Source: Planctomycetota bacterium (GTDB lineage Bacteria > Planctomycetota > Phycisphaerae > WQYP01). Taken from it: a stretch of 64,000 bases of DNA. Where the stretch lies: assembly GCA_021805985.1 (NCBI GenBank), contig JAJZDN010000007.1:1-64000 (forward strand), read 5' to 3'. The position numbers were made by a program, and so were the translations under genes. This document shows positions 8,766 through 16,394 of the stretch, in pieces. The notes beneath the pieces are model-generated. The model saw only the letters and a list, made by a program, of their open reading frames with translations, ran no database searches and had not been told where the DNA came from. Every line of letters starts with the position of its first letter. Position 1 is the first letter of the stretch.

Positions 8766-10427
8766 ATGAAGAGGAAGGCCATTGGCATCCAAGTTAAGAA
8801 GTTGTCGCAGCTCGGCGGTTGCATTGAGGGAGGGCGTTTTGCCGTTCCGCGGTTACAGCGCGAGTTCGTATGGGACGGCCCCAAGGCCGCCAAGCTATTT
8901 GATAGCATGTTGCGCGGAATGCCCATCGGCGTCGTCACGGTTTGGGAAACGCCCAAGAGCCAGCGTCTGTACTTGCGCCAGCGCTACAACATCCTCCCGC
9001 AATACAACCCGAGGAACCGCAAGGTATGGTTTCTAATTGACGGCCAGCAGCGAGTATCGGTCGTTCACCACGTTGCGCAGGGTGGCTTCCTCAAAAACGG
9101 CAACGGCCGCGAGGTGCATTTTGGGCGCGTCGTCCTCTCGCTGGAGGATGAAAAGGACGGCCAGCAGATTCGATACCGGCTCCCGGCGAGGGGACGCTAC
9201 GAGCCGCTCTGCAATCTGCTGCATCCGCTCTGGCGAACCAGGCTTGGCCACCTCGGCAAACGGCATAGAGGGCGGGCAAGGAAGTGCCGGGAGCAATTGC
9301 GGAGGTATCCAGTCCACCTGATGTTCATTCGAGGCCAGATCGAAATGATCCGTGAGGCTTTCGTGCGCATCAACACACAGGGGATGAAGATCACCACTGC
9401 CGATGCGATCATTACCAGTGCGCAAGATTTGGACCTGCGCGACATCCGCCACGAGGTTGAGCAGGGCGTGCCCACGGATTTCGGCCGCATCCCGGAGATG
9501 CCAATCCTCTTTGCGATGGCGGCGGTGCGCGGCGCTACAGACTCGCGGGGCAAGGCGCTGAGGAAAGTGATTAGCCGCTTGGAAGAGCAGGCAAGAGGGA
9601 ATCGGTCAGAGCGCAAGAGGCTGGCAGAGGAATGGAATCGGCTGGTGCGGTGTTTTGGGAAGGCCGTCGACTATCTCCGAGCACACTTCAAAGTGCTCAA
9701 CCGGGATTATCTTTATTCAGATTACATAGTTGCGATGTTAGCAATGTTCTTTTTCTGGAACGGCAAAGGGCCGGGGGCCAAGCAGAGCGATACAATCCGC
9801 AAGTGGTTCTGGTCGACCACGGTAGGGAGCCGATATTCAGGGAGCAGCTTTAACCGAGCATTGCCGGACGATCTAAAGTTCTTACGCCGGTTGGCGAAAA
9901 ATCCGGGCGCTCGATTCACATACAAGCCCGAGGTGGAGCAGGCCGACGTGCGTAGATCACAGTTCGCGTCCAAGACCGGCATCGCATCCGCGTTCTATTG
10001 CATGCTCCTGAGACGCGGCCCCGTGCTACTGAACGTCGATGGAAAGTCGCCCATCCCATTGGAACATTACACGGCAAGCTCAAATCGGAAAGACCGCCAC
10101 CATATCTTCCCGCGTGCCGTGATGGCCGGACTACATCTGCGGGCGAAAGAATACAACAGCATCTGCAATATTTGCCTCCTGACCGCGGAAGAGAACAGGA
10201 AATTTGGTGTGCGCCGCCCGCGGAAATACTTCAGCGAATTGCGGGCCGAGACGACCTATTTCAAGGGCAAACTCGACCGCCACCTTATTCCCCACCGTCC
10301 TGGGGCGGGGATATGGGAGAAAGATACAAAGCGCGGATTCAAACGGTTCATGGCCGAGCGAACGGAGTGTGTCTGCCGGGAGCTTGAACGGGAGGCGGGG
10401 ATTCGGCTTTTCCGCCGGGAAAGATAG
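8766..10427 (+). CDS. DUF262/HNH nuclease, GmrSD-like single-chain (putative type IV restriction or anti-phage enzyme)
   Basis: A 553-residue protein with the two-domain layout of the GmrSD family. The N-terminal DUF262 domain shows VPRLQREFVWD (residues 28-37) and the signature DGQQR at 92-96. Near residue 200 INTQGMKITTADAII matches the usual RiNtqG region. The C-terminal HNH-like domain shows DRHHIFPRA (443-451, likely catalytic His445-His446) followed by NSICNICLLTAEENRKFG and P-KYF. GmrSD enzymes cut modified DNA, mostly phage DNA. AGGGG at 8753-8757 supports the ATG. No partner methylase or BREX genes lie nearby. It sits alone in a repeat-rich, gene-poor stretch and is arginine-rich, both consistent with horizontal acquisition (inference). 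Confidence 0.88.
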   Translation: MKRKAIGIQVKKLSQLGGCIEGGRFAVPRLQREFVWDGPKAAKLFDSMLRGMPIGVVTVWETPKSQRLYLRQRYNILPQYNPRNRKVWFLIDGQQRVSVVHHVAQGGFLKNGNGREVHFGRVVLSLEDEKDGQQIRYRLPARGRYEPLCNLLHPLWRTRLGHLGKRHRGRARKCREQLRRYPVHLMFIRGQIEMIREAFVRINTQGMKITTADAIITSAQDLDLRDIRHEVEQGVPTDFGRIPEMPILFAMAAVRGATDSRGKALRKVISRLEEQARGNRSERKRLAEEWNRLVRCFGKAVDYLRAHFKVLNRDYLYSDYIVAMLAMFFFWNGKGPGAKQSDTIRKWFWSTTVGSRYSGSSFNRALPDDLKFLRRLAKNPGARFTYKPEVEQADVRRSQFASKTGIASAFYCMLLRRGPVLLNVDGKSPIPLEHYTASSNRKDRHHIFPRAVMAGLHLRAKEYNSICNICLLTAEENRKFGVRRPRKYFSELRAETTYFKGKLDRHLIPHRPGAGIWEKDTKRGFKRFMAERTECVCRELEREAGIRLFRRER

Positions 10428-10756
10428 GGTGGCCCTGTTGCAGCCCATCCTGGCGCCCGCCCCTCTGTATCCCCGAAAATGGCAATACGAGCCTGAGAGC
10501 ACCCTAGTGGAGCGTTCCGCACAAATCTGCGGGTGGCGGAACAGCTTATGGCCTTAATGTCCGCCGCCGCAGGCCTCCAATCAGGACCTACGCCGGTAAA
10601 TTATGGAGGAATGGCCCACTAGGCACACGGGCGGGATCCTCCCTCAGGTCAAATCAAGGCAATAATTGGGCCCGCGGTGAGCTTGATTGGTCCAAAGCGT
10701 GCGAACGCTTATCGAAAATCGTTATCATGGCGCATACGAAAAAGGAGGAGTTCTCC

Positions 10757-10810
10757 ATGAAGGCATACACCTATTATATCCGAAAAGCCCGCAAGCTCGC
10801 GAATCGCTAA
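10757..10810 (+). CDS. 17-residue ORF with a very strong ribosome binding site
   Basis: AAAGGAGGAG (10741-10750) precedes an ATG that opens only 17 codons (MKAYTYYIRKARKLANR) before TAA. The site is near-perfect, yet the product is a tiny basic, tyrosine-rich peptide. It could be a real micropeptide, or the surviving first codons of a deleted gene; the gene-poor, repeat-rich surroundings favour the latter. Confidence 0.3.
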   Translation: MKAYTYYIRKARKLANR

Positions 10811-11010
10811 CCAACCGATCACGATGGCAGTTGCCGCCCAGCATCGCATTTACTGCACAGTGCCGAATGCACCGGCCCACAATAAAATCCCTGCCAACTC
10901 TCACTCTTTGCTCAGCACACATTATTAACCCAACCTTCGCACTTCGGCACAAAAAAAGGCTATGGCGCTCAACCAGGGGCAAAAGTCTGTACAATAAACT
11001 CATGGTCCAC

Positions 11011-11280
11011 TTAGTGACTTGGTTCCTCCCCATGCGTTGCCTGGGCCGCTTTGGCATCGGCGTAACTCTTCGGTGGCGGCTGTTGCGGAAGCTCCAGACC
11101 CAGCTTGATTAACAGTAACTGCTGTTCCGGTGCCGGTTCGGAATAACGCGGCATCACCAGGCATCTTCCGTCATTGACCGGCCGCAAAAGTAGGTCTGCA
11201 CCGGAAGGGTTTTGAAAAACAAATACCACACGGCGCAACCGCCAAGGCCACTTAAATATTTTTTCACCCCAAAAAACCAT
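11011..11280 (-). CDS. Small ORF, possibly the C-terminal remnant of a larger (transposase-like?) gene
   Basis: An 89-residue frame whose composition looks protein-like: a basic hydrophobic start (MVFWGEKIFKWPWRLRRVV), RPVNDGRCLVMPRYSEPAPEQQ, LGLELPQQPPPKSY and a polar tail. I do not recognise it with certainty. The EQQLLLIKLGLELP-type ending recalls the tail of some transposases, but that is only an impression. There is no convincing ribosome binding site, and no inverted repeats frame it. Confidence 0.28.
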   Translation of the reverse strand: MVFWGEKIFKWPWRLRRVVFVFQNPSGADLLLRPVNDGRCLVMPRYSEPAPEQQLLLIKLGLELPQQPPPKSYADAKAAQATHGEEPSH

Positions 11281-11328
11281 CCAAAGTGCGAAGGCTGGGC
11301 TAGATCCAACACATGGAAGCCAGTTGCC

Positions 11329-11347
11329 TATCCGCGTAATCCGCGGT
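11329..11347 (+). repeat. Short dispersed repeat, copy 1 of 3 (ATCCGCGTAATCCGCGGT)
   Basis: TATCCGCGTAATCCGCGGT; related copies lie at 11868-11898 and 12472-12502. The unit ATCCGCGTA is internally repetitive. Confidence 0.75.
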
Positions 11348-11531
11348 CTTTACCGTTTATTTTAAATTGCATACCGCGTACCGAGATTTCAGGGTGGATC
11401 CCTCTCAAGCGGCGGACGGTCCGGTGAGCCAAGATGGAAGACAGCGGTATTCAGTGTCACGCGGTGGACCGACCATAACCGTCGGCAACGGTGATGAAAA
11501 GCCGCCGCAGCACCGAAAATACTTATCAAGA

Positions 11532-11588
11532 CTGAATTTACTGCCTAATACTGAACGTACCGATCAATACTGAACTTACCGCTCAATA
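11532..11588 (+). repeat. 19-bp tandem repeat, three copies
   Basis: Three adjacent 19-base units: CTGAATTTACTGCCTAATA (11532), CTGAACGTACCGATCAATA (11551) and CTGAACTTACCGCTCAATA (11570). The last two differ at two positions. Confidence 0.88.
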
Positions 11589-11637
11589 CCGTTTCCCGCC
11601 ACCCCCGCGCCCTACAGCAGCGTGGTCATCGCCCATT

Positions 11638-11679
11638 GATCCGTGATCCGTGATCCGTGATCCGTGATCCGTGATCCGT
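11638..11679 (+). repeat. Tandem heptamer GATCCGT x6
   Basis: Six perfect consecutive copies of GATCCGT. The period is seven bases, as in the TAACTCC arrays, but the sequence is different; a loose relative (GATCCGTGATCTGTGA) appears near 12210. Confidence 0.95.
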
Positions 11680-11867
11680 GACCCTTGAAATCCCCCGCTG
11701 TTTGAAAACTAAATAACTTTCTGGATCGCACGGCCGTGTATCCAAAATCGCCGGGGGCCGCGTCCTATACTCTCAACGCGGCGCGCCAAAATCCTCCCGT
11801 TTAGCGTCGTCGCCCGGCGACGAGTGCGCCTGCCAACACCCCAACAATCTCAAACCCATCCTATCGG

Positions 11868-11898
11868 TATCCGCGTGATCCGCGTAATCCGCGGTTCA
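11868..11898 (+). repeat. Short dispersed repeat, copy 2 of 3
   Basis: TATCCGCGTGATCCGCG followed by TAATCCGCGGTTCA; one unit longer than the copy at 11329 and nearly the same as the copy at 12472. Confidence 0.75.
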
Positions 11899-12351
11899 AC
11901 CGCTTCGTGATCGCATGCAAAATATTCGCCGTGATTACGAATCCTCCGGAAAAATTCAAAATAACTTGGCCATCTTGGCCATGTTGGATAATACCCGCCA
12001 AAATCAACCACTTCCTCTACATGTCCAACTTGGCCACGTTGCCCCCGTAACTTGGACATCTTAGCCGCCTTGGCCACCTTGACATCTACATGCGAGGTCG
12101 TAACCAATCCAAAAAGAAGCACGGCCAACGCCGCCCGCGCTTCGCTTAAATAACAATCAACGCTGATCAATGAACAAATCCCCGAAGTCCCCGAACCTCA
12201 CGCCTCCGATCCGTGATCTGTGACACCCGATAATCACAAGACGTAGCCGAGGCAAACGAAGGAATTTCAACAGGCAACTGACAAAATATAATGAAGTTAA
12301 TCAACGCCCCATTTCGGCTGTCCCCTGTAACCAATAACCCGTAACTTAGGA

Positions 12352-12394
12352 GCCTGTCCAAGTAATGGCCGCGATTGCGATTACTCGGACAGGC
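12352..12394. repeat. 15-bp inverted repeat around a 13-bp core
   Basis: GCCTGTCCAAGTAAT (12352-12366) pairs with ATTACTCGGACAGGC (12380-12394) at 14 of 15 positions around GGCCGCGATTGCG. There is no T tract, so it is not a typical terminator. The arms look like insertion-element terminal repeats brought together, as in an internally deleted element, but this is inference. Confidence 0.6.
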
Positions 12395-12471
12395 CCCTGG
12401 GGCGCATCTGTGGCTAACGCCCTCCTTTATTCGTGTCGCGTCCTTTGGTCAGCTTCCCGCCTCACCTCTCG

Positions 12472-12502
12472 TATCGGCGTAATCCGCGTAATCCGCGGTT
12501 CA
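12472..12502 (+). repeat. Short dispersed repeat, copy 3 of 3
   Basis: TATCGGCGTAATCCGCG followed by TAATCCGCGGTTCA; it lies about 100 bases upstream of hisF. The shared GCGGTTCA end with the copy at 11868 shows common origin. Confidence 0.75.
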
Positions 12503-12605
12503 TTCCCGTCGCATATATGGCCCCGTTGCGTTTTTTGGAGCATAACCCGAAGTATCGCAATCCAGGCCCCTATATAAAAACTCCGCATTTCCTTATAATC
12601 TCGGT

Positions 12606-13397
12606 ATGTTAACGAAGCGCATAATTCCGTGTCTTGATGTCGATGCCGGCCGGGTGGTTAAAGGTGTCAAGTTTTTTGATCATGTGGATGCCGGTGATCC
12701 GGTGGAGCAGGCTCTTTTTTATGACCAGTGCGGGGCTGATGAGCTGGTGTTTTATGATATTACCGCCAGCCATGAGGGCCGGCAGATTATGGTCGATGTG
12801 GTGCGGCGCGTGGCCGATAGTGTGTTCATGCCGATAACCGTCGGCGGGGGCATTCGTACGCTGGATGATGCGACGAGCTTAATTCAAGCCGGCGCGGAGA
12901 AAGTCAGTATTAATTCCGCAGCAGTGAAAGACCCGGATCTGATATCCCGTATTGCCCGAAAATTCGGGCGCTGTGCGACGGTTTTGGGACTGGATGCTAA
13001 TAGAGTAAAAAAACCTGACGGCCGCGAATTTTGGGAAGTGTTTGTGAATGGCGGGCGCGTGGGTACAGGGCGTGAAGTTCTGGCCTGGGCCAAAGAGGCC
13101 GAGGCACGCGGAGCGGGTGAAATTGTACTCAATGTCATGAATTCGGACGGCACACTGGAAGGGTATGACATTGCCATGACCCGTGCCGTCAGCGAGGCGG
13201 TCCACATTCCTGTGGTAGCCAGCGGCGGTGCCGGTAAGCCGGAACATTTATTCCAAGTGCTCACAGACGGGAAAGCGGATGCGGCTCTGGCGGCATCGAT
13301 TTTTCATTTCCGTACATGGTCGGTGCCGCAAGTGAAAGACTATCTGGCAAAACATGGGGTTCATGTACGCTTAACACCGGAGTTACAAAATGCTTGA
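12606..13397 (+). CDS. hisF: Imidazole glycerol phosphate synthase, cyclase subunit HisF
   Basis: With HisH, HisF converts PRFAR and ammonia into imidazole glycerol phosphate and AICAR in histidine synthesis. The 263-residue (beta/alpha)8 barrel keeps the catalytic pair Asp11 ([12 protein letters not shown]) and Asp130 ([11 protein letters not shown]), plus the phosphate-binding segments [11 protein letters not shown] and [12 protein letters not shown]. Length is slightly above the usual 250-258. No other his gene is in the window, so the pathway is scattered here. The stop overlaps the start of the downstream dipeptidase gene by 8 bases, implying co-translation. Confidence 0.97.
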   Translation: MLTKRIIPCLDVDAGRVVKGVKFFDHVDAGDPVEQALFYDQCGADELVFYDITASHEGRQIMVDVVRRVADSVFMPITVGGGIRTLDDATSLIQAGAEKVSINSAAVKDPDLISRIARKFGRCATVLGLDANRVKKPDGREFWEVFVNGGRVGTGREVLAWAKEAEARGAGEIVLNVMNSDGTLEGYDIAMTRAVSEAVHIPVVASGGAGKPEHLFQVLTDGKADAALAASIFHFRTWSVPQVKDYLAKHGVHVRLTPELQNA

Positions 13398-14775
13398 CAG
13401 CGTGCTTGTATGGATTGAAAAAAACCGCGCGTTGTGGATGCATGATCTCAAGGAGTTCCTAGCGATTCCCAGTGTTTCCGCCAAGCCGGAGCATAAAGGA
13501 GATATTCAGGCGGCTGCGGAATGGGCGGCATTTTATCTGCGCGGTGCAGGGTTGCATGCCACGCTGGTAAAAACCGCCGGGCACCCGTGTGTGCTGGCCA
13601 CCACACCGGACGGCCTGTGTCGGCCTGATGCCCCGCACATTTTGTTTTATGGCCATTACGATGTTCAACCCGCCGAACCCTTGGAACTTTGGAACTCTCC
13701 GCCGTTTACCGCCACGATACGAGACGGCAAGATTTTTGCCCGTGGTGCCAGCGATGACAAAGGACAGGTATTTTGCCATCTGGCGGCCCTGGCGGCCTGG
13801 AAACAGATCGCTTATGAACTGCCGGTTCGCCTGACCGTGCTGCTGGAGGGTGAGGAGGAAATCGGTTCGCCGAATTTACGAGCCGTCATTGCGGAAAATG
13901 CGGACCGCCTGGCTTCCGCATCCACGTTGATCATCAGCGATTCATCGCAGTTTGCACGCGGTGTACCCGCCATCACCACGGGCTTGCGCGGGCTGGTGTA
14001 TTACCAGATGACCGTAACGGGTGCCAATACGGATTTACATTCCGGCGTGTATGGCGGTGCGGTGGCCAATGCCGCCAATGCTTTAAGTAATATTCTCGGT
14101 CAATTGCATGATAAACAGGGACGGGTGACCATTCCGGGTTTTTATGATCAGGTACAAGTGCCGGATGCGGCCTTACGGGCGATGTGGAAAACCTTGCCGT
14201 TTGATGAAAAACAATTCGCGCAGGAATTGGCCGTTGAAGAATTGGTGGGCGAAAGCGGTTTCACCACACTGGAGCGCCGCTGGTGCCGGCCGACACTTGA
14301 TATCAACGGTTTAACCAGCGGCTATCAGGGTGCAGGAGCCAAAACCGTTTTGCCCGCTACAGCGTCGGCAAAGCTTTCCATGCGGCTGGTGCCGAACCAG
14401 GATGCCGTCAAGATTGCCGAGGCCTTTGAAAGCTGCATTCATCAGATCACACCTGCTGGCGTCCGGGTAAAACTGGAACGCCTAAGCGCCTCACCGGCGG
14501 CACTGACACCGGAAACGTCGCCCGCCATTGCGGCAGCCGTAGAAGCCTGCGAAGAAGGCATGGGAAAAAAGCCTGTCTTTGTGCGCGAAGGCGGCTCGAT
14601 ACCGGTGGTGACATGGTTCAAGGAGATGCTGGGCATTGATTCGGTTTTACTGGGCTTCGGCCTGCCGGATGATAATCTTCATGCCCCAAATGAAAAACTG
14701 GATGTAGACTGCTTCTACGCCGGCATTCGCACGGCCGCCGCACTTTATGACCGGCTGGGGAGCTTATCCAAATAA
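13390..14775 (+). CDS. M20 family dipeptidase (metallopeptidase)
   Basis: A 461-residue M20/M28-clan zinc peptidase of the dipeptidase type. The metal-binding and catalytic motifs are visible: [14 protein letters not shown] (His ligand and following Asp), RGASDDKGQ (bridging Asp), [10 protein letters not shown] (catalytic Glu and Glu ligand) and the late histidine in [14 protein letters not shown]. The dimerisation domain inserts around residues 200-330. It probably releases amino acids from cytoplasmic dipeptides. The ATG at 13390 overlaps the last codons of hisF (8-base overlap), so the two are translationally coupled. It is followed by a dispersed repeat, not by an obvious terminator. Confidence 0.93.
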   Translation: MLDSVLVWIEKNRALWMHDLKEFLAIPSVSAKPEHKGDIQAAAEWAAFYLRGAGLHATLVKTAGHPCVLATTPDGLCRPDAPHILFYGHYDVQPAEPLELWNSPPFTATIRDGKIFARGASDDKGQVFCHLAALAAWKQIAYELPVRLTVLLEGEEEIGSPNLRAVIAENADRLASASTLIISDSSQFARGVPAITTGLRGLVYYQMTVTGANTDLHSGVYGGAVANAANALSNILGQLHDKQGRVTIPGFYDQVQVPDAALRAMWKTLPFDEKQFAQELAVEELVGESGFTTLERRWCRPTLDINGLTSGYQGAGAKTVLPATASAKLSMRLVPNQDAVKIAEAFESCIHQITPAGVRVKLERLSASPAALTPETSPAIAAAVEACEEGMGKKPVFVREGGSIPVVTWFKEMLGIDSVLLGFGLPDDNLHAPNEKLDVDCFYAGIRTAAALYDRLGSLSK

Positions 14776-14900
14776 TCGCCGGGTTGTGATGGCGTAATCC
14801 CTGACATCTTGGAGGAGCATGGCGTCAGAGAGCACCGTGGTGACAACCCGGTGGCTGGCTTGCGACAATGGATCAACCACCGAACTACCATCCGGTGGTC
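14775..14900 (+). repeat. Dispersed repeat family 2, copy 1 (about 125 bp)
   Basis: Aligns through its length with 19066-19190 in the same orientation: shared AATCGCCGGG start, GTGGTGACAACCCGGTGG, then a GGTTG/CAACCACCG hairpin region. Here it begins at the stop codon of the dipeptidase gene and is not translated in any recognisable gene. Confidence 0.8.
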
Positions 14901-14985
14901 AAGAAGTAGCCGCGACGATGGCACCCACGAGACAGATACTACAGCTCAACCATGGAAGGGAAAATAGCACGCCGCCGTTGCTGCG

Positions 14986-15165
14986 TCACGGCTTTTTTTT
15001 GTATACATTAAGGCCGATTTTTTCTTCTCGGTCCGGTACGGTTACATTGCCTTCGGTGGAGGCAATGATAATGGTCTTGCCGGACGCGGACGGTCCAAAT
15101 TGTTTACTCAAATCCACCTTGATGGTAAGGATATCGCCTTCAACTTTGAAATCCACATTTTTCAT
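14986..15165 (-). CDS. Small conserved-type hypothetical protein (59 aa)
   Basis: Function unknown. The 59-residue frame begins MKNVDFKVEGDILTIKVDL and continues SKQFGPSASGKTIIIASTEG before a lysine-rich end. The alternating beta-strand pattern and the FGPSASGKTIIIAST segment match a small hypothetical protein type I recall from diverse bacteria and archaea. AAAGGAG at 15173-15179, five to seven bases before the ATG, supports translation. It is short and lies on the opposite strand to its neighbours, between repeat family 2 and the aminotransferase region. Confidence 0.72.
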   Translation of the reverse strand: MKNVDFKVEGDILTIKVDLSKQFGPSASGKTIIIASTEGNVTVPDREEKIGLNVYKKKP

Positions 15166-15292
15166 CCCATTCTCCTTTGCGGTTTGCGGCCACTATAGAA
15201 TAAATTCGACCTGTAATATACCGGACAGAGCGCGAGAGCGACAGTAGCAGTAGCAGCCGAACTAGGGGAGAACTCCCGGAGGGCACAGGCGT

Positions 15293-15553
15293 GTGCTGGA
15301 CCGCCGGCAGATTCGGCGGCTTTGGGACATTTCGATGCAACACGTGGGGATCGGGAATATTGCCCCATTTTCCCGAATTGGGCGCTTGCGCGAAACAGAG
15401 GCAGGATGTATCATTGATTGGATCCCGGTGGACGATGTGGGGTTAAATAGGATGTACCGCACCCTCCAGCCGATGCAGGAGACATTCAATGAGCGTGATA
15501 TGGATGAATGGCAAACTGGTGGCACCGGAGCAGGCCAGCGTGAGTATTTTTGA
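15293..15553 (+). CDS. Possible small protein overlapping the aminotransferase start
   Basis: An 86-residue frame starting at GTG with GGAGGG nine bases upstream (15278-15283). The sequence (MLDRRQIRRLWDISMQHVGI, then RETEAGCIIDWIPVDDVGLN) is protein-like in composition, but I recognise no family. Its last 65 bases overlap the start of the ilvE-like gene in another frame; the overlapping tail (QTGGTGAGQREYF) looks like shadow sequence. It may be a genuine upstream coupled gene or a leftover. Confidence 0.4.
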   Translation: MLDRRQIRRLWDISMQHVGIGNIAPFSRIGRLRETEAGCIIDWIPVDDVGLNRMYRTLQPMQETFNERDMDEWQTGGTGAGQREYF

Positions 15554-16346
15554 CCATGGGGTGCTATATGGCGACGGCGTATTCGAGGGGCTGCGACAAT
15601 ACAGCGGCCGGGTGTTCCGCCTGGCGGATCATATCAAACGACTCTACGCCTCGGCCCGGGCGATTCGCCTGGATATTCCCTATCGTGCCCCAGAGCTTAA
15701 CGCTGCCATCCATGAGACGCTCCAAGCCAATAAACTAACGGATGCTTATATTCGGCTGGTGGTAACACGCGGCAGCGGATCATTGGATATTTCCCCCGCC
15801 AACTGCGGCACCCCGGGCGTATTTATTATCGCGGGGCGCATTGCCATGTACAGTGAGGAAACATACCGCCATGGCATGGCCATTATCACCGCCAGCACCC
15901 CGCGGATCGCGGCGGCGGCGCTATCCCCACGTATTAAGAGCCTGAATTATCTTAATAATATTCTGGCGAAATGGGAGGCCATTGACGCCGGCGTTGCCGA
16001 AGCGGTGATGTTAAATCATCTGGGATTTGTTTGCGAATGTACTGCGGATAATATTTTTATTGTTCGGGACGGGCAGTTAATTACACCCGCCGAGGAAAGC
16101 GGAATTCTGCTGGGCGTCACGCGCGGCGTGGTGTTGGAACTTGCCGAAACCGCGGGGATTCCCACACGGCAGACCAATTTAACCCGATATGACCTGTACA
16201 CAGCGGACGAATGCTTCCTCACCGGCACGGGGGCGGAAATTGTTCCGGTGGTCAGCGTGGATAAGCGATCCATCGGTGACGGAAAACCCGGGGCCATGAC
16301 CCGTCAACTCACCGACGCATTTCATCAGTATGTTCGCACGCAATAA
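15489..16346 (+). CDS. ilvE: Class IV aminotransferase, branched-chain amino acid aminotransferase
   Basis: A PLP-dependent enzyme for the last step of valine, leucine and isoleucine synthesis. The 285 residues show the class IV fold: start MSVIWMNGKLVAP, then FDHGVLYGDGVFEGLR, arginine-rich RLVVTRGSG, the PLP-lysine region SPRIKSLNYLNNILAKWEA, EAVMLNHLGFVCECTADNIF and the phosphate-binding LLGVTRGVV and TGTGAEIVPV. AGGAGA at 15478-15483 supports the ATG at 15489. D-amino-acid transaminase and aminodeoxychorismate lyase share the fold; the CECTADNIF and GVTR regions favour the IlvE type. Confidence 0.88.
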   Translation: MSVIWMNGKLVAPEQASVSIFDHGVLYGDGVFEGLRQYSGRVFRLADHIKRLYASARAIRLDIPYRAPELNAAIHETLQANKLTDAYIRLVVTRGSGSLDISPANCGTPGVFIIAGRIAMYSEETYRHGMAIITASTPRIAAAALSPRIKSLNYLNNILAKWEAIDAGVAEAVMLNHLGFVCECTADNIFIVRDGQLITPAEESGILLGVTRGVVLELAETAGIPTRQTNLTRYDLYTADECFLTGTGAEIVPVVSVDKRSIGDGKPGAMTRQLTDAFHQYVRTQ

Positions 16347-16394
16347 TCTCGTGCCAGGTATGGCGGCAGCGAGGAGCGCACGAAATTCGCGACT

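Larger units (their letters stand above)
10428..12605. other. Gene-poor, repeat-rich region
   Basis: About 2.2 kb with no recognisable intact gene. Visible content: a 17-codon frame with a strong Shine-Dalgarno (10757), a possible gene tail on the minus strand (11011-11280), a triple 19-mer (11532-11588), a heptamer array (11638-11679), three copies of a short ATCCGCGTAATCCGCGG phrase, degenerate CTTGGCCAT 9-mers at about 11966-12095 and a 15-base inverted repeat (12352-12394). The remaining open frames look like chance. Confidence 0.65.

Noticed and set aside
10687..11112. 141-codon plus-strand frame in the repeat island
   Set aside because: No start signal and no motif; it overlaps the 17-codon frame with the strong ribosome binding site in a different frame.
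11638..11679. Possible CRISPR array
   Set aside because: The units are seven bases with no spacers and no cas gene is present; it is a simple tandem repeat.
11850..12170. 106-codon minus-strand frame in the repeat island
   Set aside because: Its sequence is made of the CTTGGCCAT-type and ATCCGCG-type repeats and has no protein features.
12352..12394. Rho-independent terminator
   Set aside because: Strong stem but no T tract on either side and no gene ending next to it.
14819..15247. 142-codon plus-strand frame
   Set aside because: It is antisense to the better-supported 59-residue gene at 14986-15165 and overlaps repeat family 2; no recognisable motif.
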